Notes under the pieces: generated by a model
What the model was told of the DNA's origin: nothing
Database searches by the model: none
What the model saw: only the letters and a program-made list of their open reading frames with translations
Position numbers and translations under genes: made by a program
Origin: Candidatus Methanocorpusculum equi
GTDB taxonomy: Archaea > Halobacteriota > Methanomicrobia > Methanomicrobiales > Methanocorpusculaceae
Direction: 5' to 3'
DNA length: 6,287 bases
Assembly (NCBI GenBank): GCA_018065685.1
Contig: JAGHSU010000131.1
Location: 1 to 6,287 of the forward strand
Shown here: one piece after another, positions 1 to 6,287 of the stretch
How positions within the stretch are numbered: the stretch's first letter is position 1
Layout: every line of letters begins with the position of its first letter

Positions 1-172
1 CCGTGCTACCGCGGCTCGTTGGTGCAGGTGCTTGTGGTTATGGTTGTAAATAGGGTGCATCCTGACCGTACAAAGCAAAAGCATCTCATTCCCGTGCCCG
101 GCCTGCGTCTTCGCTTTGAATACGGCTTTGGATGTGACCACCCCCCAGCGCGATTCACTATGCTAAAGTGCT
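1..172. other. Unassigned left-edge region, open on both strands
   Basis: This stretch is clearly GC-richer than the AT-rich promoter that follows it. One + strand frame is open from base 1 to a TAA at 172-174. One minus-strand frame is open from about 166 off the left edge, with a possible GTG start at 141-139; its third positions are mostly G or C, as in the well-supported genes here, and its translation is rich in His. I recognise neither product. A minus-strand gene starting here and divergent from the transporter is possible, because the AT box at 173-182 can be read as a TATA element in both directions. It could equally be an intergenic remnant. I assign no function. Confidence 0.2.
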
Positions 173-182
173 AAATTTATAT
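173..182 (+). promoter_or_regulatory. TATA box of the transporter operon
   Basis: The AT-rich box AAATTTATAT is centred about 32 nt before the ATG at 210. An archaeal start site about 25 nt downstream of the box would fall near 203, giving a leader of only a few bases, which fits the absence of a Shine-Dalgarno sequence before this ATG. A tandem 8-bp repeat, TGCTAAAG then TGCTAAAT (161-176), touches the upstream edge of the box. It is placed where a repressor or activator could interfere with or recruit TBP/TFB. Confidence 0.5.
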
Positions 183-778
183 CTGTATAAAACATAATAA
201 TAACGAATAATGAGCGACGAAAGAGACTCCTTCTCCGGAAAAGTCGGATTTATCCTGACCGCTGCCGGTGCTGCCATAGGTCTCAGCTGTTTATGGCGAT
301 TTCCCTATCTTGCCGCGGAAAACGGAGGGGGCTTATTTATCCTCACCTATGTCGTGCTTCTTGCTGCATTAGGAATCCCTCTGCTTATTACCAAAGTAGC
401 TATCGGAAGAAAAACGCAGCTGGGGGTTCTTGGGGCATTTAAAAAACTCAACCCGAAATTTTCCTTCATCGGCGGACTGTGCCTGCTGGTTATCGGACTG
501 GTGCAGCCGTATTATTCGGTTCTCGGCGGGGAAGTAACCAACTATACCTTTATGTACCTCATCGGGCAGGGGGCTGCTGTGGCAGAGCCCGGGTACTATG
601 ACACACTCATATCACTGACAGCAGAGCCTCTCTTCTGGTTTGCTGTGTTTGTCATACTTACAGGAATCGTCTGTTTGTTCGGTCTCAAAAACGGAGTCGA
701 ACGGGTATGCAAATATCTCATGCCCATTGAGGTAGTGATTCTCATTCTTCTGGCAATATATTGTCTCACTCTTCCGGG

Positions 779-810
779 TGCATTCGAAGGATTATGCATT
801 CGAAGGATTA
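779..810 (+). repeat. 16-bp exact tandem duplication that frameshifts the transporter
   Basis: The unit TGCATTCGAAGGATTA occurs twice in immediate succession (779-794 and 795-810). With one copy the frame reads LPGAFEGLYYYLAPDF, the expected loop before TM6. With two copies the frame shifts by +1 and meets TGA at 828-830. An exact tandem duplication without other change suggests recent replication slippage, and it could revert the same way. Confidence 0.95.
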
Positions 811-934
811 TATTATTACCTTGCCCCTGATTTTTCCACATTCAGTCCTAATACAATACTGGTAGCTATGGGACAGGTGTTTTACTCGTTATCGCTTGGA
901 TTCGGCATTATGCTGACCTTCGGCTCCTACTTAA

Positions 935-942
935 GCAAAAAA
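935..942 (+). repeat. A8 homopolymer at the second frameshift of the transporter
   Basis: The run of eight A follows the TTA-AGC (Leu-Ser) codons. With seven A the frame continues SYLSKKINLVNAACSTGFF and on into TM7, matching the family. With eight it continues in the wrong frame to a stop ending at 1191. A single-base expansion, transcriptional slippage or a sequencing or assembly error could each explain it. Confidence 0.8.
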
Positions 943-1548
943 AATCAACCTGGTAAATGCCGCATGCTCAACCGGATTTTTCACCTTCCTCATCTCATTC
1001 ATTGCAGGTTCTGTTATTATCCCGGCAAGTTTCCTTTATACAAATGGAAATCCTGCAGTGCTTGGTTCCGGGTCAATCTTCTCATCACTCCCGATGGTAT
1101 TTCAGACAATCCCGCTCGGATGGATAATCGGGGCAATATTTTTCATCCTTTTATTCTTCGCAGCCCTTACCTCCAACATCGCAGCGCTTGAAGTGGTGGT
1201 CGCAGCTTTCAAAGACAGGTTCGGCATAAAACGTCCGGTAACTGTTCTTATCGGGACTGTCTATACGTTAGCCATTGGTTCAATCATCTGTCTGGGATAC
1301 GGCCCCTTATCATGGATTCATATCGGGGACTTACATCTCCTGGAGATATTTGACAAGATATCCGGAGACTTTCTGCTTCCGGTAATAGCACTTCTTGTCT
1401 GTATCATGGTTGGATTCTTCCTTAAGCGTGATGTTATTCTTGATGAACTCAAACTCTTTACACGATTCAGACACGATAAACTCTACCCCTTTATGATAAA
1501 ATACTTCTGTCCGATTTGTATCATAATTATATTTATTTCAAACATCAT

Positions 1549-1553
1549 AGGAG
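1549..1553 (+). promoter_or_regulatory. Ribosome binding site of the flavodoxin-ferredoxin gene
   Basis: AGGAG lies inside the last codons of the transporter, 11 nt before the ATG at 1565. The transporter stop TAA (1562-1564) directly abuts this ATG. The gene therefore has its own initiation signal within an operon and could still be translated despite the broken gene upstream. Confidence 0.6.
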
Positions 1554-1564
1554 CGTTTCTTTAA

Positions 1565-2362
1565 ATGTTATTCTACTTCTCAGGAACCGGCAACAGCCTT
1601 TATCTGGCGCAGAAAATTGCAGAACAGGAGGATACAGCACTGGTATCCATTCACGATGCAGTACTTGAATCCGAATACACATATGATGCGGATGAAATCG
1701 TCGGCTTTATCTTCCCGTCGTATTTCTACGGCCTTCCATCTACCGTAAAGGATTTCATCGAAAAACTTGAACTGAAACATGCGGAAAACGCTTATGTGTT
1801 TTCTGCAGTAACCTGCGGTTCAGTGACCGGGGGTACTACAGATATGCTGCGTTCCTGTCTTGCATCCTGCGGGATTCCGCTCAATGCCGCATATGTCCTG
1901 AGAACTGTTGATAACTTTGTGCCCGGGCTTATGATGCCCTCACCTGCAGGGATTTCGGAAGTGCTGGCCATAGCGGAAATCGATCAGGAACAGATTCTCC
2001 TGCAGATTAAAAACCGCGAAACAGGGGACTTTGATACACTGAAAGGAAAGTTTCCGGAACTGAAGACAAAAGTTGCCTACCCGGTCTATGAAAAAGTCAG
2101 AAACACGAAAAACTTCCGTGTTAACGATACACTCTGCATCGGCTGCGGATTATGTGCAAAAGCATGTAACTCAAATGCCATTGAGATGCGGAACAAGCGT
2201 CCGGTGTGGGTTGTCGACCGCTGTAACCTTTGCCTGAAATGTCTGCACCGCTGCAGAAAGGAAGCAATTGAGTTTGGAAAGCATACAAATCAGCACGGAA
2301 GATATGAGAATCCAAAGGCAGACTGGAAATGGACGTCAGGTAAAAAACCGAAACTTGGGTAA
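1565..2362 (+). CDS. EFR1-type flavodoxin-ferredoxin fusion protein
   Basis: A 265-residue cytoplasmic electron carrier, intact. The N-terminal flavodoxin-like domain (about 1-170) carries the FMN phosphate-binding loop FSGTGNS at residues 5-11, a GLPSTVKDFIEKL segment at 56-68 and a TCGSVTGG loop at 83-90. The C-terminal domain (about 183-240) is a 2[4Fe-4S] ferredoxin with two CxxCxxCxxxC motifs, Cys 191/194/197/201 and Cys 220/223/226/230. The residue after each fourth Cys is Asn or Arg rather than the Pro of classical ferredoxins. The tail after 240 contains GRYENP, like other EFR1 proteins. By family knowledge such proteins are widespread in anaerobes and pass low-potential electrons between FeS clusters and flavin; the partner enzyme is generally unknown. 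The start directly abuts the transporter stop and has an AGGAG upstream, so it was co-transcribed with the transporter. Nothing in the sequence shows why the two are linked. Confidence 0.9.
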   Translation: MLFYFSGTGNSLYLAQKIAEQEDTALVSIHDAVLESEYTYDADEIVGFIFPSYFYGLPSTVKDFIEKLELKHAENAYVFSAVTCGSVTGGTTDMLRSCLASCGIPLNAAYVLRTVDNFVPGLMMPSPAGISEVLAIAEIDQEQILLQIKNRETGDFDTLKGKFPELKTKVAYPVYEKVRNTKNFRVNDTLCIGCGLCAKACNSNAIEMRNKRPVWVVDRCNLCLKCLHRCRKEAIEFGKHTNQHGRYENPKADWKWTSGKKPKLG

Positions 2363-2386
2363 CTGTTCCGGATAATTTACAATTTA

Positions 2387-2409
2387 CCTCTTACTCTTTT
2401 TCTCTCTTG
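2387..2409 (+). terminator. T-rich terminator after the flavodoxin-ferredoxin gene
   Basis: A pyrimidine tract with T2-T5 runs begins 25 nt after the stop codon. Archaeal RNA polymerase terminates at such U-rich tracts without needing a hairpin, and none is seen immediately before it. Confidence 0.5.
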
Positions 2410-2414
2410 TACCA

Positions 2415-2445
2415 CAGCTAAAAAAAAGCTGAAAAAAAGAAAAGA
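2415..2445 (-). terminator. Hairpin and U-rich terminator after the aminotransferase gene
   Basis: Read on the minus strand just past the TGA of the aminotransferase, there are T-rich runs (TTCTTTTCTTTTTTTC) followed by a perfect 5-bp stem CAGCT/AGCTG enclosing a T7 loop. The + strand genes end in a similar tract only a few bases away, so this short interval terminates convergent transcription from both sides. Confidence 0.55.
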
Positions 2446-2450
2446 ACCCT

Positions 2451-3743
2451 TCACTCCTTAAAGGAGCCAAGGACTTCCTTCATCGCCTCAAACACAATCT
2501 CAAGACCCTTCATCAGAATCTCATCGGGGATTGTGCATGCAGCCATAATCTTGACCACAGTATCCTCTCTGCCGCAGAGCTCCAGGATAACGCCCTTCTC
2601 GAAGCAGAGCTTGCGGATGTCAAAGGAGACCTTTGCCGGGTATGCGCCGAAATCGATCCCCCACATCACACCGAGGCCGCGTGCCCTGATGTTTTTGCCG
2701 TGCAGAAGCGGAAGCTTCTCATCAAAGAATTTACGGATGAGTTCCTCCTTTCTCTTTGTCTCCGCCTCCATATTCTCATCGACATACATGTCAAGAGCTG
2801 CCGTTCCCGCAACAAAGGCGAGGTTAAAGCCGCGGAACGTTCCGTTGTGCTCTCCCGGGCTTAACACATCATACTCAGGTTTCAGGAGCGTGATTGCAAG
2901 CGGCATCCCGATACCGCCGATTGATTTTGCCATCAGGACAATATCAGGCACAATTCCCGACGGTTCGAAGGAGAAGAAGGGGCCTGTTCTTCCGCACCCT
3001 GCCTGAATCTCGTCGCAGATGAGAAGCACGCCGTGTTTGTCGCAGAGCTTTCGTACGGCCTGCAGCCACTCGGGCGGGAGAATGTTAATACCCCCCTCAC
3101 CCTGCACGGTCTCCACAAGAATTGCCGCCGGTTTTTCAATACCGCTGTGGTCGTTGGATATGAGCATCTCCATATAGCCGATGGTATCAAAGTTCGGATT
3201 GTCCAGCGGATGCGGAATTCTCGTCACGTTTCCAAGAACCACACCGCTCGCCTTGCGTGCGAGCTCTTCACTTGTTGCCTCAAGTGCTCCGATGGACATC
3301 CCGTGGAACCCGCCCATGAGCGCAAAGACGTTGGAGCGGCCTGTGGCCTTGCGTGCGGCCTTTAATCCGGCTTCCACTGCAAGCGTTCCGGCAGGTCCCG
3401 GAAACATTACCTTGTAATTTAACCCGCGCGGCTTTAAAATGCGCTCTTCGAGTGTTTTGATGAACTCTGCCTTTGCCTGTGAGTACAGGTCAAGGCCGTG
3501 CACCATACCGTCGTTTTCGAGATACTCGATTACCTTGCGCTTGACGGCCTCATTGTTGTGGCCGAAGTTTAAGGCGCCTGCACCGCAGAGGAAATCAACA
3601 TATTCGGTATTGTTCTGATCGTAGAGAAGTGAACCTTTCGCCCGGGTGAAAACGACCGGGTATTTTGTGCAGTACGACCGTACATTGCTCTCGTATTCCT
3701 CGAACAAAGCTGTATCAATTTTTTCTTCTTCTTTAAGACCCAT
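2451..3743 (-). CDS. Diaminobutyrate-2-oxoglutarate aminotransferase (EctB type)
   Basis: A PLP-dependent class-III aminotransferase of 430 residues, the usual EctB length. EctB converts L-aspartate 4-semialdehyde and glutamate to L-2,4-diaminobutyrate and 2-oxoglutarate in the cytoplasm. Visible in order (430-aa numbering): VVFTRAKGS at 30-38, GAGALNFGHN at 54-63, VHGLDLYS at 81-88, the PLP phosphate loop GPAGT at 116-120, ETVQGEGG at 211-218, CDEIQAGCGRTG at 243-254 with the pyridine-nitrogen Asp 244, the Schiff-base Lys 273 in MAKSIGG, and the EctB hallmark PGEHNGTFRG at 296-305. The start is ATG 3743-3741, with GGGGTG 7 nt upstream. An in-frame ATG at 3773 lies inside the TATA box and cannot be on the transcript. 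No ectA, ectC or aspartate kinase is nearby. A decarboxylase lies upstream on the same strand but with its own promoter. Assignment to EctB is strong by motif; a role in ectoine synthesis is not supported here. Confidence 0.88.
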   Translation of the reverse strand: MGLKEEEKIDTALFEEYESNVRSYCTKYPVVFTRAKGSLLYDQNNTEYVDFLCGAGALNFGHNNEAVKRKVIEYLENDGMVHGLDLYSQAKAEFIKTLEERILKPRGLNYKVMFPGPAGTLAVEAGLKAARKATGRSNVFALMGGFHGMSIGALEATSEELARKASGVVLGNVTRIPHPLDNPNFDTIGYMEMLISNDHSGIEKPAAILVETVQGEGGINILPPEWLQAVRKLCDKHGVLLICDEIQAGCGRTGPFFSFEPSGIVPDIVLMAKSIGGIGMPLAITLLKPEYDVLSPGEHNGTFRGFNLAFVAGTAALDMYVDENMEAETKRKEELIRKFFDEKLPLLHGKNIRARGLGVMWGIDFGAYPAKVSFDIRKLCFEKGVILELCGREDTVVKIMAACTIPDEILMKGLEIVFEAMKEVLGSFKE

Positions 3744-3750
3744 AATTACA

Positions 3751-3756
3751 CACCCC
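3751..3756 (-). promoter_or_regulatory. Ribosome binding site fixing the aminotransferase start
   Basis: On the minus strand GGGGTG stands 7 nt before the ATG at 3743, good spacing for an archaeal Shine-Dalgarno site. It favours this start over the in-frame ATG 30 nt upstream, which has no such site. Confidence 0.55.
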
Positions 3757-3771
3757 TTTTTGTCGGACAGC

Positions 3772-3780
3772 ATATATTTA
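3772..3780 (-). promoter_or_regulatory. TATA box of the aminotransferase gene
   Basis: TAAATATAT on the minus strand is centred about 33 nt before the ATG, so transcription should begin close to 3750 with a very short leader. About 15 bp further upstream is an inverted repeat, CCTGC-8 nt-GCAGG (3795-3812), a possible regulator site. Confidence 0.55.
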
Positions 3781-4051
3781 CGGAAAATCTTTGCCCTGCA
3801 GCATAAGGCAGGTAGGAGATATCATACAATTGTTGCCCCCCTCAGGATTTAAAACTGTCCCTTTGAAAAAAGGCTGTTTATAAAGGGATTTAGTCCGTTC
3901 TAATGGGAATTTGCGGAGTTTAAACCCTCCTGCTGTCTTTAAATCACCATCTGCGCCGAGAGAGTGGGTAAATGGTTTCGGGGGCGGGGGATGCCACACC
4001 CCATCTGCCGCACCCTTCGCGCGGATTTATTCTTCGAAATACTCCCCGTGA

Positions 4052-5464
4052 TTATTCGCCTACAGTAATCTCCCCTTCAGCATTCACACCGATGACCTTC
4101 TCCCCGGCGCTCCTGAGGGCCTTAATATAGGTAATAACTTCTGCCGTAATCTTTTCTCCCGGGCAGATAAACGGAATCCCCGGAGGGTAGGGGATAATTG
4201 ACTGCGCACAGATTCTTCCCTCACCTTCCCCGAGCGGGATGCGCACCTTGTGCTGCGGGACTGCGCAGAGTTCAAACCGCGCCTCAAGAACCGCAGGGGG
4301 CTTTTCATGGACGGAAGCCTTCTTCGGACGGGAGGAGGCAATCTCTTTCAGTGCTTTGAGGGTCTTTTTCATATCCTCTTTCGTGTTGCCGATTCCGGTC
4401 ATGCACATTAAAATATTTCCCGTCGTAAGCTCTGCATAGATGCCTTTCTCGAGCAGAAGCTGCTCCAGCTCAGCGCCTGAAAGCCCGAAAGCACTCATGT
4501 CGAGGTTAATCTTTGTAATGTCAAGCGCATCCGTTCGTATGACCTCAAGACCGTCTATCTTCGCCGCCTCCTCATAGAAGAAGGAGAGTGCCTCATACCA
4601 CTCTGCAATCGCCTGCTCTTTGTGGTGCTTTAAGATATCTGCATTGATGTCAAGGGATGCCATCAGAAGATATGAAGGGGACGTGGACATAATCATCTGA
4701 AGTTTGTCCTCGAGTACATAATGGCCAACCTTATCCGTGTTAAAGGTCAGAAGAGCGCTCTGGGTAAATGAGGCGAGGGTTTTATGAATCGAATTTACGG
4801 CAATGTCCGCCCCGCACTCCTCGGCGGATTTGGGAAGCGGGTAGCCGCAGTCGCTGAAAAACTTCAGATGCGCTCCGTGCGCCTGGTCCACAATAAGGAT
4901 TTTACCTGCGGCATGCACAATCTCCGCGATTTTTGTAATGTCGGAGCAGATACCGTAGTAGTTGGGAGACGGAAACACAACAGCAGAAGCATCCGGGTTT
5001 TCCGCAAGGCAGCGTGAAATCTCCTCCGGGGTGATTTCACCAGAGATGCCGTACTCTTCAATCATCGAAGGATAGGCATAGACGGGCTGGATGCAGCCTA
5101 AGACCAGCGCATTGTAGATTGCCTTATGACAGTTGCGCGCAAGAATAATCTTTCCTCCTTTCGGAACGGAGGCAAGAATTGCGGCAATTAATCCGGCACT
5201 TGTTCCGTTTACCAGGATGTACGCACGTTTGACGCCGTAGAGTTTTGCATACTCCTCCTGCGCTTCTTTTAAGATTCCCTCGGTCTGGTAAAGATTGTCT
5301 GCGCCGATAATCTCTGTAATGTCGCAGTCCATGATTTTTTCGAGGAACTCACCGTGGCCGTATTTTCTGTAGATGCCGGATCCCTTGTGTCCCGGCATGT
5401 GGAAGGAGACCGTGTGTTTATCCGCGTGCTCCAGAAGAAATGATAGAATGGGTGTCTCTGCCAT
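4052..5464 (-). CDS. Orn/Lys/Arg decarboxylase family protein (fold type I, PLP)
   Basis: A 470-residue PLP enzyme of the basic amino acid decarboxylase group, short form without the N-terminal wing domain of the E. coli enzymes; the length matches Bacillus SpeA-like proteins. Motifs: HMPGHKGSG at 22-30, DITEI at 48-52, NGTSAG at 86-91 (cofactor phosphate loop), PSPNYYG at 165-171, DQAHGAH at 193-199 with Asp193 for the pyridine nitrogen and His196, and NSIHKT at 224-229 with Schiff-base Lys228. A C-terminal domain ends in YPPGIPFICPGE (426-437). The family removes CO2 from arginine, lysine or ornithine to give agmatine, cadaverine or putrescine; substrate cannot be told from the sequence. 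Methanogens commonly use a pyruvoyl arginine decarboxylase instead, so this one may be additional. The chosen ATG (5464) is where homology begins and lies about 34 nt after a TATA-like box. The upstream in-frame extension to 5692 crosses that box and the rpoL terminator and is rejected. Confidence 0.88.
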   Translation of the reverse strand: MAETPILSFLLEHADKHTVSFHMPGHKGSGIYRKYGHGEFLEKIMDCDITEIIGADNLYQTEGILKEAQEEYAKLYGVKRAYILVNGTSAGLIAAILASVPKGGKIILARNCHKAIYNALVLGCIQPVYAYPSMIEEYGISGEITPEEISRCLAENPDASAVVFPSPNYYGICSDITKIAEIVHAAGKILIVDQAHGAHLKFFSDCGYPLPKSAEECGADIAVNSIHKTLASFTQSALLTFNTDKVGHYVLEDKLQMIMSTSPSYLLMASLDINADILKHHKEQAIAEWYEALSFFYEEAAKIDGLEVIRTDALDITKINLDMSAFGLSGAELEQLLLEKGIYAELTTGNILMCMTGIGNTKEDMKKTLKALKEIASSRPKKASVHEKPPAVLEARFELCAVPQHKVRIPLGEGEGRICAQSIIPYPPGIPFICPGEKITAEVITYIKALRSAGEKVIGVNAEGEITVGE

Positions 5465-5493
5465 GTTGTTACGTTTATGTTGTACGGGATTGG

Positions 5494-5503
5494 GGATAAA
5501 AGG
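5494..5503 (-). promoter_or_regulatory. TATA-like box of the decarboxylase gene
   Basis: CCTTTTATCC on the minus strand is centred about 34 nt before the ATG at 5464, predicting a transcript start near 5473 and an 8-10 nt leader with no Shine-Dalgarno site. An alternative, more AT-rich element is the TATATCATATATC segment near 5530-5541, which would give a leader of roughly 50 nt. Confidence 0.4.
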
Positions 5504-5535
5504 CGCGCTTGGATGCGGAGACCATACTGATATAT

Positions 5536-5574
5536 GATATAATGCAATCTGATCTGATGAAACGATATAATGCA
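5536..5574 (-). repeat. 11-bp direct repeat upstream of the decarboxylase
   Basis: GATATAATGCA is present exactly at 5536-5546 and 5564-5574 (28 bp apart start to start). On the minus strand, the sense for the decarboxylase, it reads TGCATTATATC. It lies 35-75 bp upstream of the TATA-like box, where archaeal activators or repressors often bind. Confidence 0.5.
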
Positions 5575-5616
5575 GATGTAACCGGTGTAAAAATCCGTCC
5601 GCGGGATAACCCGGCA

Positions 5617-5651
5617 AATACAGAGAAAAAGAAATGATGTCCGGATGGACA
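5617..5651 (-). terminator. Terminator after rpoL
   Basis: On the minus strand, 7 nt after the rpoL stop, a 5-bp stem TGTCC/GGACA with a 4-base loop (5638-5651) is followed by a T-rich tract (TTTCTTTTTCTCTGTATTT). The arrangement would end rpoL transcription before the decarboxylase promoter. Confidence 0.55.
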
Positions 5652-5658
5652 AAGATAT

Positions 5659-5931
5659 TTAGTTCTTCAGGCAGCTTAACAGGTCGTCGCACCGTTTGGT
5701 GATGTTTTTGAGTGCTGCAAGAATAGCTTTCTCCGGAGTCTGCTTTGCCTTCGGCTTCATCGTCACGAGGACAACCGGGTCGGAGAACTGATATTCAATG
5801 ACGTATTCGGCAACATCGACCTCAGGGTCGAGGAGGAGTTCTTCGACTAAGGTGTTGACAAAGGTGTGCCCCTCTCCTTCCAGCGAGAATCTGAGTTTAT
5901 CTTTTTCGTGTTCAAGGATTTTCAGTTTCAT
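5659..5931 (-). CDS. rpoL: DNA-directed RNA polymerase subunit L
   Basis: A 90-residue small subunit of archaeal RNA polymerase, homologous to eukaryotic Rpb11/AC19. It pairs with subunit D, and the D-L dimer acts like the bacterial alpha dimer in assembling the core enzyme. The sequence shows the family pattern: MKLKILEHEKDKLRFSLEGE at the N-terminus, the signature GEGHTFVNTLVEELL at 19-33 (family GE-HTF-N-L---LL), DVAEYVIEYQF at 39-49, a short basic linker (KPKAKQTP) and a C-terminal amphipathic helix from about 67. The length is typical. The start fits a TATA box about 34 nt upstream and a nearly leaderless transcript. It appears monocistronic, ending at its own terminator. Assignment is secure. 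Confidence 0.95.
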   Translation of the reverse strand: MKLKILEHEKDKLRFSLEGEGHTFVNTLVEELLLDPEVDVAEYVIEYQFSDPVVLVTMKPKAKQTPEKAILAALKNITKRCDDLLSCLKN

Positions 5932-5958
5932 TGTTCTATATTATTCGGTCTTGGAGGG

Positions 5959-5970
5959 TATATATTTTTA
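5959..5970 (-). promoter_or_regulatory. TATA box of rpoL
   Basis: TAAAAATATATA on the minus strand is centred about 34 nt before the rpoL ATG, predicting a start near 5940 and a leader of about 9 nt without a Shine-Dalgarno site. Confidence 0.6.
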
Positions 5971-6107
5971 GTTAGTTGGCCGCCGTTTCAGCAGGAAAAC
6001 AGCCTAAGAGACAGGCCTCTCACGGAAATGAAGCGCACATACAATAATAAATATTGTTCTGTAAAAAACCAGGGGGTTACCCCAAAGTATTAATACAAAC
6101 TAAGACC
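5971..6107. other. Intergenic region between rpoL and the tRNA promoter
   Basis: No supported gene. It contains two small hairpins: ACAATA-ATAAA-TATTGT (6041-6057) and GGGG-TTA-CCCC (6073-6083), the latter ending 24 bp before the tRNA TATA box. A 75-codon + strand frame (5866-6093) runs through rpoL antisense and this region and looks spurious. Confidence 0.5.
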
Positions 6108-6119
6108 AATATATAAAAG
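6108..6119 (+). promoter_or_regulatory. Strong TATA box upstream of tRNA-Ser
   Basis: AATATATAAAAG is a near-consensus archaeal TATA element. A start about 25 nt downstream would lie near 6136-6140, more than 50 nt before the mature tRNA, so the primary transcript should carry a 5' leader. Confidence 0.65.
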
Positions 6120-6135
6120 CACTCACTTTAGTGGA

Positions 6136-6193
6136 GCAGTTCCAAGGAGCTGCGAGTGTCTATCTCCCCATGGAGATGATGCGGAAATTATCT
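6136..6193 (+). ncRNA. Structured 5' leader of the tRNA-Ser transcript
   Basis: Between the predicted start and the tRNA lie two good stems. The first is GCAGTTC-CAAG-GAGCTGC (6136-6153; 7 bp with one G-T pair), beginning at about the predicted start. The second is ATCTCC-CCAT-GGAGAT (6162-6177; 6 bp perfect). RNase P would release this roughly 55-nt piece from the tRNA. It may be only a leader, or a small RNA sharing the tRNA promoter. I do not recognise it as SRP RNA, RNase P RNA or a box C/D RNA. Confidence 0.35.
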
Positions 6194-6278
6194 GCAGATG
6201 TAGCCAAGCCTGGCATGGCGCAGGTTTGCTAAACCTGTGACCCCCTGGGTCTCGAGGGTTCAAATCCCTCCGTCTGCG
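6194..6278 (+). tRNA. trnS: tRNA-Ser(GCU)
   Basis: An 85-nt class II tRNA for codons AGC and AGU. Acceptor stem GCAGATG/CGTCTGC has one T-G pair; discriminator G73 (6278) is as expected for archaeal serine. D-stem is GCC/GGC. Anticodon stem is CAGGT/ACCTG with loop TTGCTAA, anticodon GCT at 6228-6230. The long variable arm GACCC-CCT-GGGTC (6239-6251) is diagnostic of Ser or Leu. T-arm is GAGGG-TTCAAAT-CCCTC. There is no intron, and CCA is not encoded (CTT follows), so it must be added by the nucleotidyltransferase. Confidence 0.96.
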
Positions 6279-6287
6279 CTTAAACTT

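Larger units (their letters stand above)
210..1564 (+). pseudogene. Sodium-dependent (NSS/SNF family) transporter, double frameshift
   Basis: Family members are Na+-coupled symporters, mostly for amino acids, with 11-12 membrane helices in the cytoplasmic membrane. The homology lies in three frames. 210-830 gives TM1-TM5, with GLSCLWRFPY at residues 24-33, ENGGG at 37-41 and PYYSVLGG at 100-107. The frame through 800-945 gives the TM6 region (GQVFYSLSLGFGIMLTFGSYLSK). The frame from about 940 to 1564 gives TM7 onward, including FFAALTS of TM8 with the Na2-site Thr-Ser. The first shift is a 16-bp tandem duplication at 779-810; the second is an extra A in the A8 run at 935-942. Removing 17 nt yields one frame of 446 codons (445 aa), close to normal family length. 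As sequenced, translation stops at 828-830 after 206 aa, leaving about five helices. Residues usually conserved around TM1, TM2 and TM7 also differ (see findings). It is either a young pseudogene or a gene with switchable repeats; the family assignment is secure, the substrate is unknown. Confidence 0.88.
3744..4051. other. Intergenic region between decarboxylase and aminotransferase
   Basis: 308 bp without a convincing gene. It holds the aminotransferase promoter and ribosome binding site at its left end and the CCTGC/GCAGG inverted repeat (3795-3812). It also holds a longer inverted repeat, TCCCTTT (3858-3864) and AAAGGGA (3882-3888) with a 17-nt loop, and the AT-palindromes TTTATAAA (3877-3884) and GTTTAAAC near 3918. 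No clear poly-T tract follows the decarboxylase stop on the minus strand; the only candidate is a T6 run, the complement of the A6 at 3866-3871. A 73-codon minus-strand frame (3999-3778) is open here but has no recognisable homology, no good start signal, and would contain the regulatory elements. I do not call it as a gene. Confidence 0.5.

Overview
The window looks like euryarchaeal, probably methanogen, chromosomal DNA. It carries an archaeal RNA polymerase subunit L gene (rpoL) and a tRNA-Ser whose 3' CCA is not encoded. Starts sit about 25-35 nt downstream of AT-rich TATA boxes, usually with almost no leader, and transcription appears to end at T-rich tracts. Gene content and codon use would suit the order Methanomicrobiales (Methanocorpusculum-like), but that placement is inference from reading, not from a search.

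Layout. Positions 1-172 are GC-richer DNA, open in one frame on each strand and running off the left edge; I cannot assign it. From 210 to 2362 on the + strand there is a two-gene unit: a sodium-dependent (NSS/SNF family) transporter broken by two +1 frameshifts, then, directly abutting it, an intact flavodoxin-ferredoxin fusion protein of the EFR1 type. A U-rich double terminator at about 2387-2445 separates this from the minus-strand genes. Those are an EctB-type diaminobutyrate aminotransferase (2451-3743), a 308-bp intergenic stretch, a fold-type-I Orn/Lys/Arg decarboxylase family protein (4052-5464), a 194-bp promoter/terminator region, and rpoL (5659-5931). The right end returns to the + strand: a strong TATA box at 6108-6119, a short structured leader and tRNA-Ser(GCU) at 6194-6278.

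How they relate. The transporter and the flavodoxin-ferredoxin gene were evidently one operon. Its first gene is now interrupted by an exact 16-bp tandem duplication and by one extra A in an A8 run; deleting both restores one 445-residue reading frame. The aminotransferase and the decarboxylase lie in the same orientation but each has its own promoter. EctB makes 2,4-diaminobutyrate, and the decarboxylase family acts on basic amino acids, so a link to diamine/polyamine metabolism (for example 1,3-diaminopropane) is possible. It is not shown by the sequence. No ectA or ectC is present here, so an ectoine pathway is not supported by this window alone.

Most worth a second look: the two reversible-looking frameshifts in the transporter, the unusual residues at its Na1 site, the EctB homologue without ectA/ectC beside a basic amino acid decarboxylase, and the hairpin-rich leader between the tRNA-Ser promoter and the tRNA.
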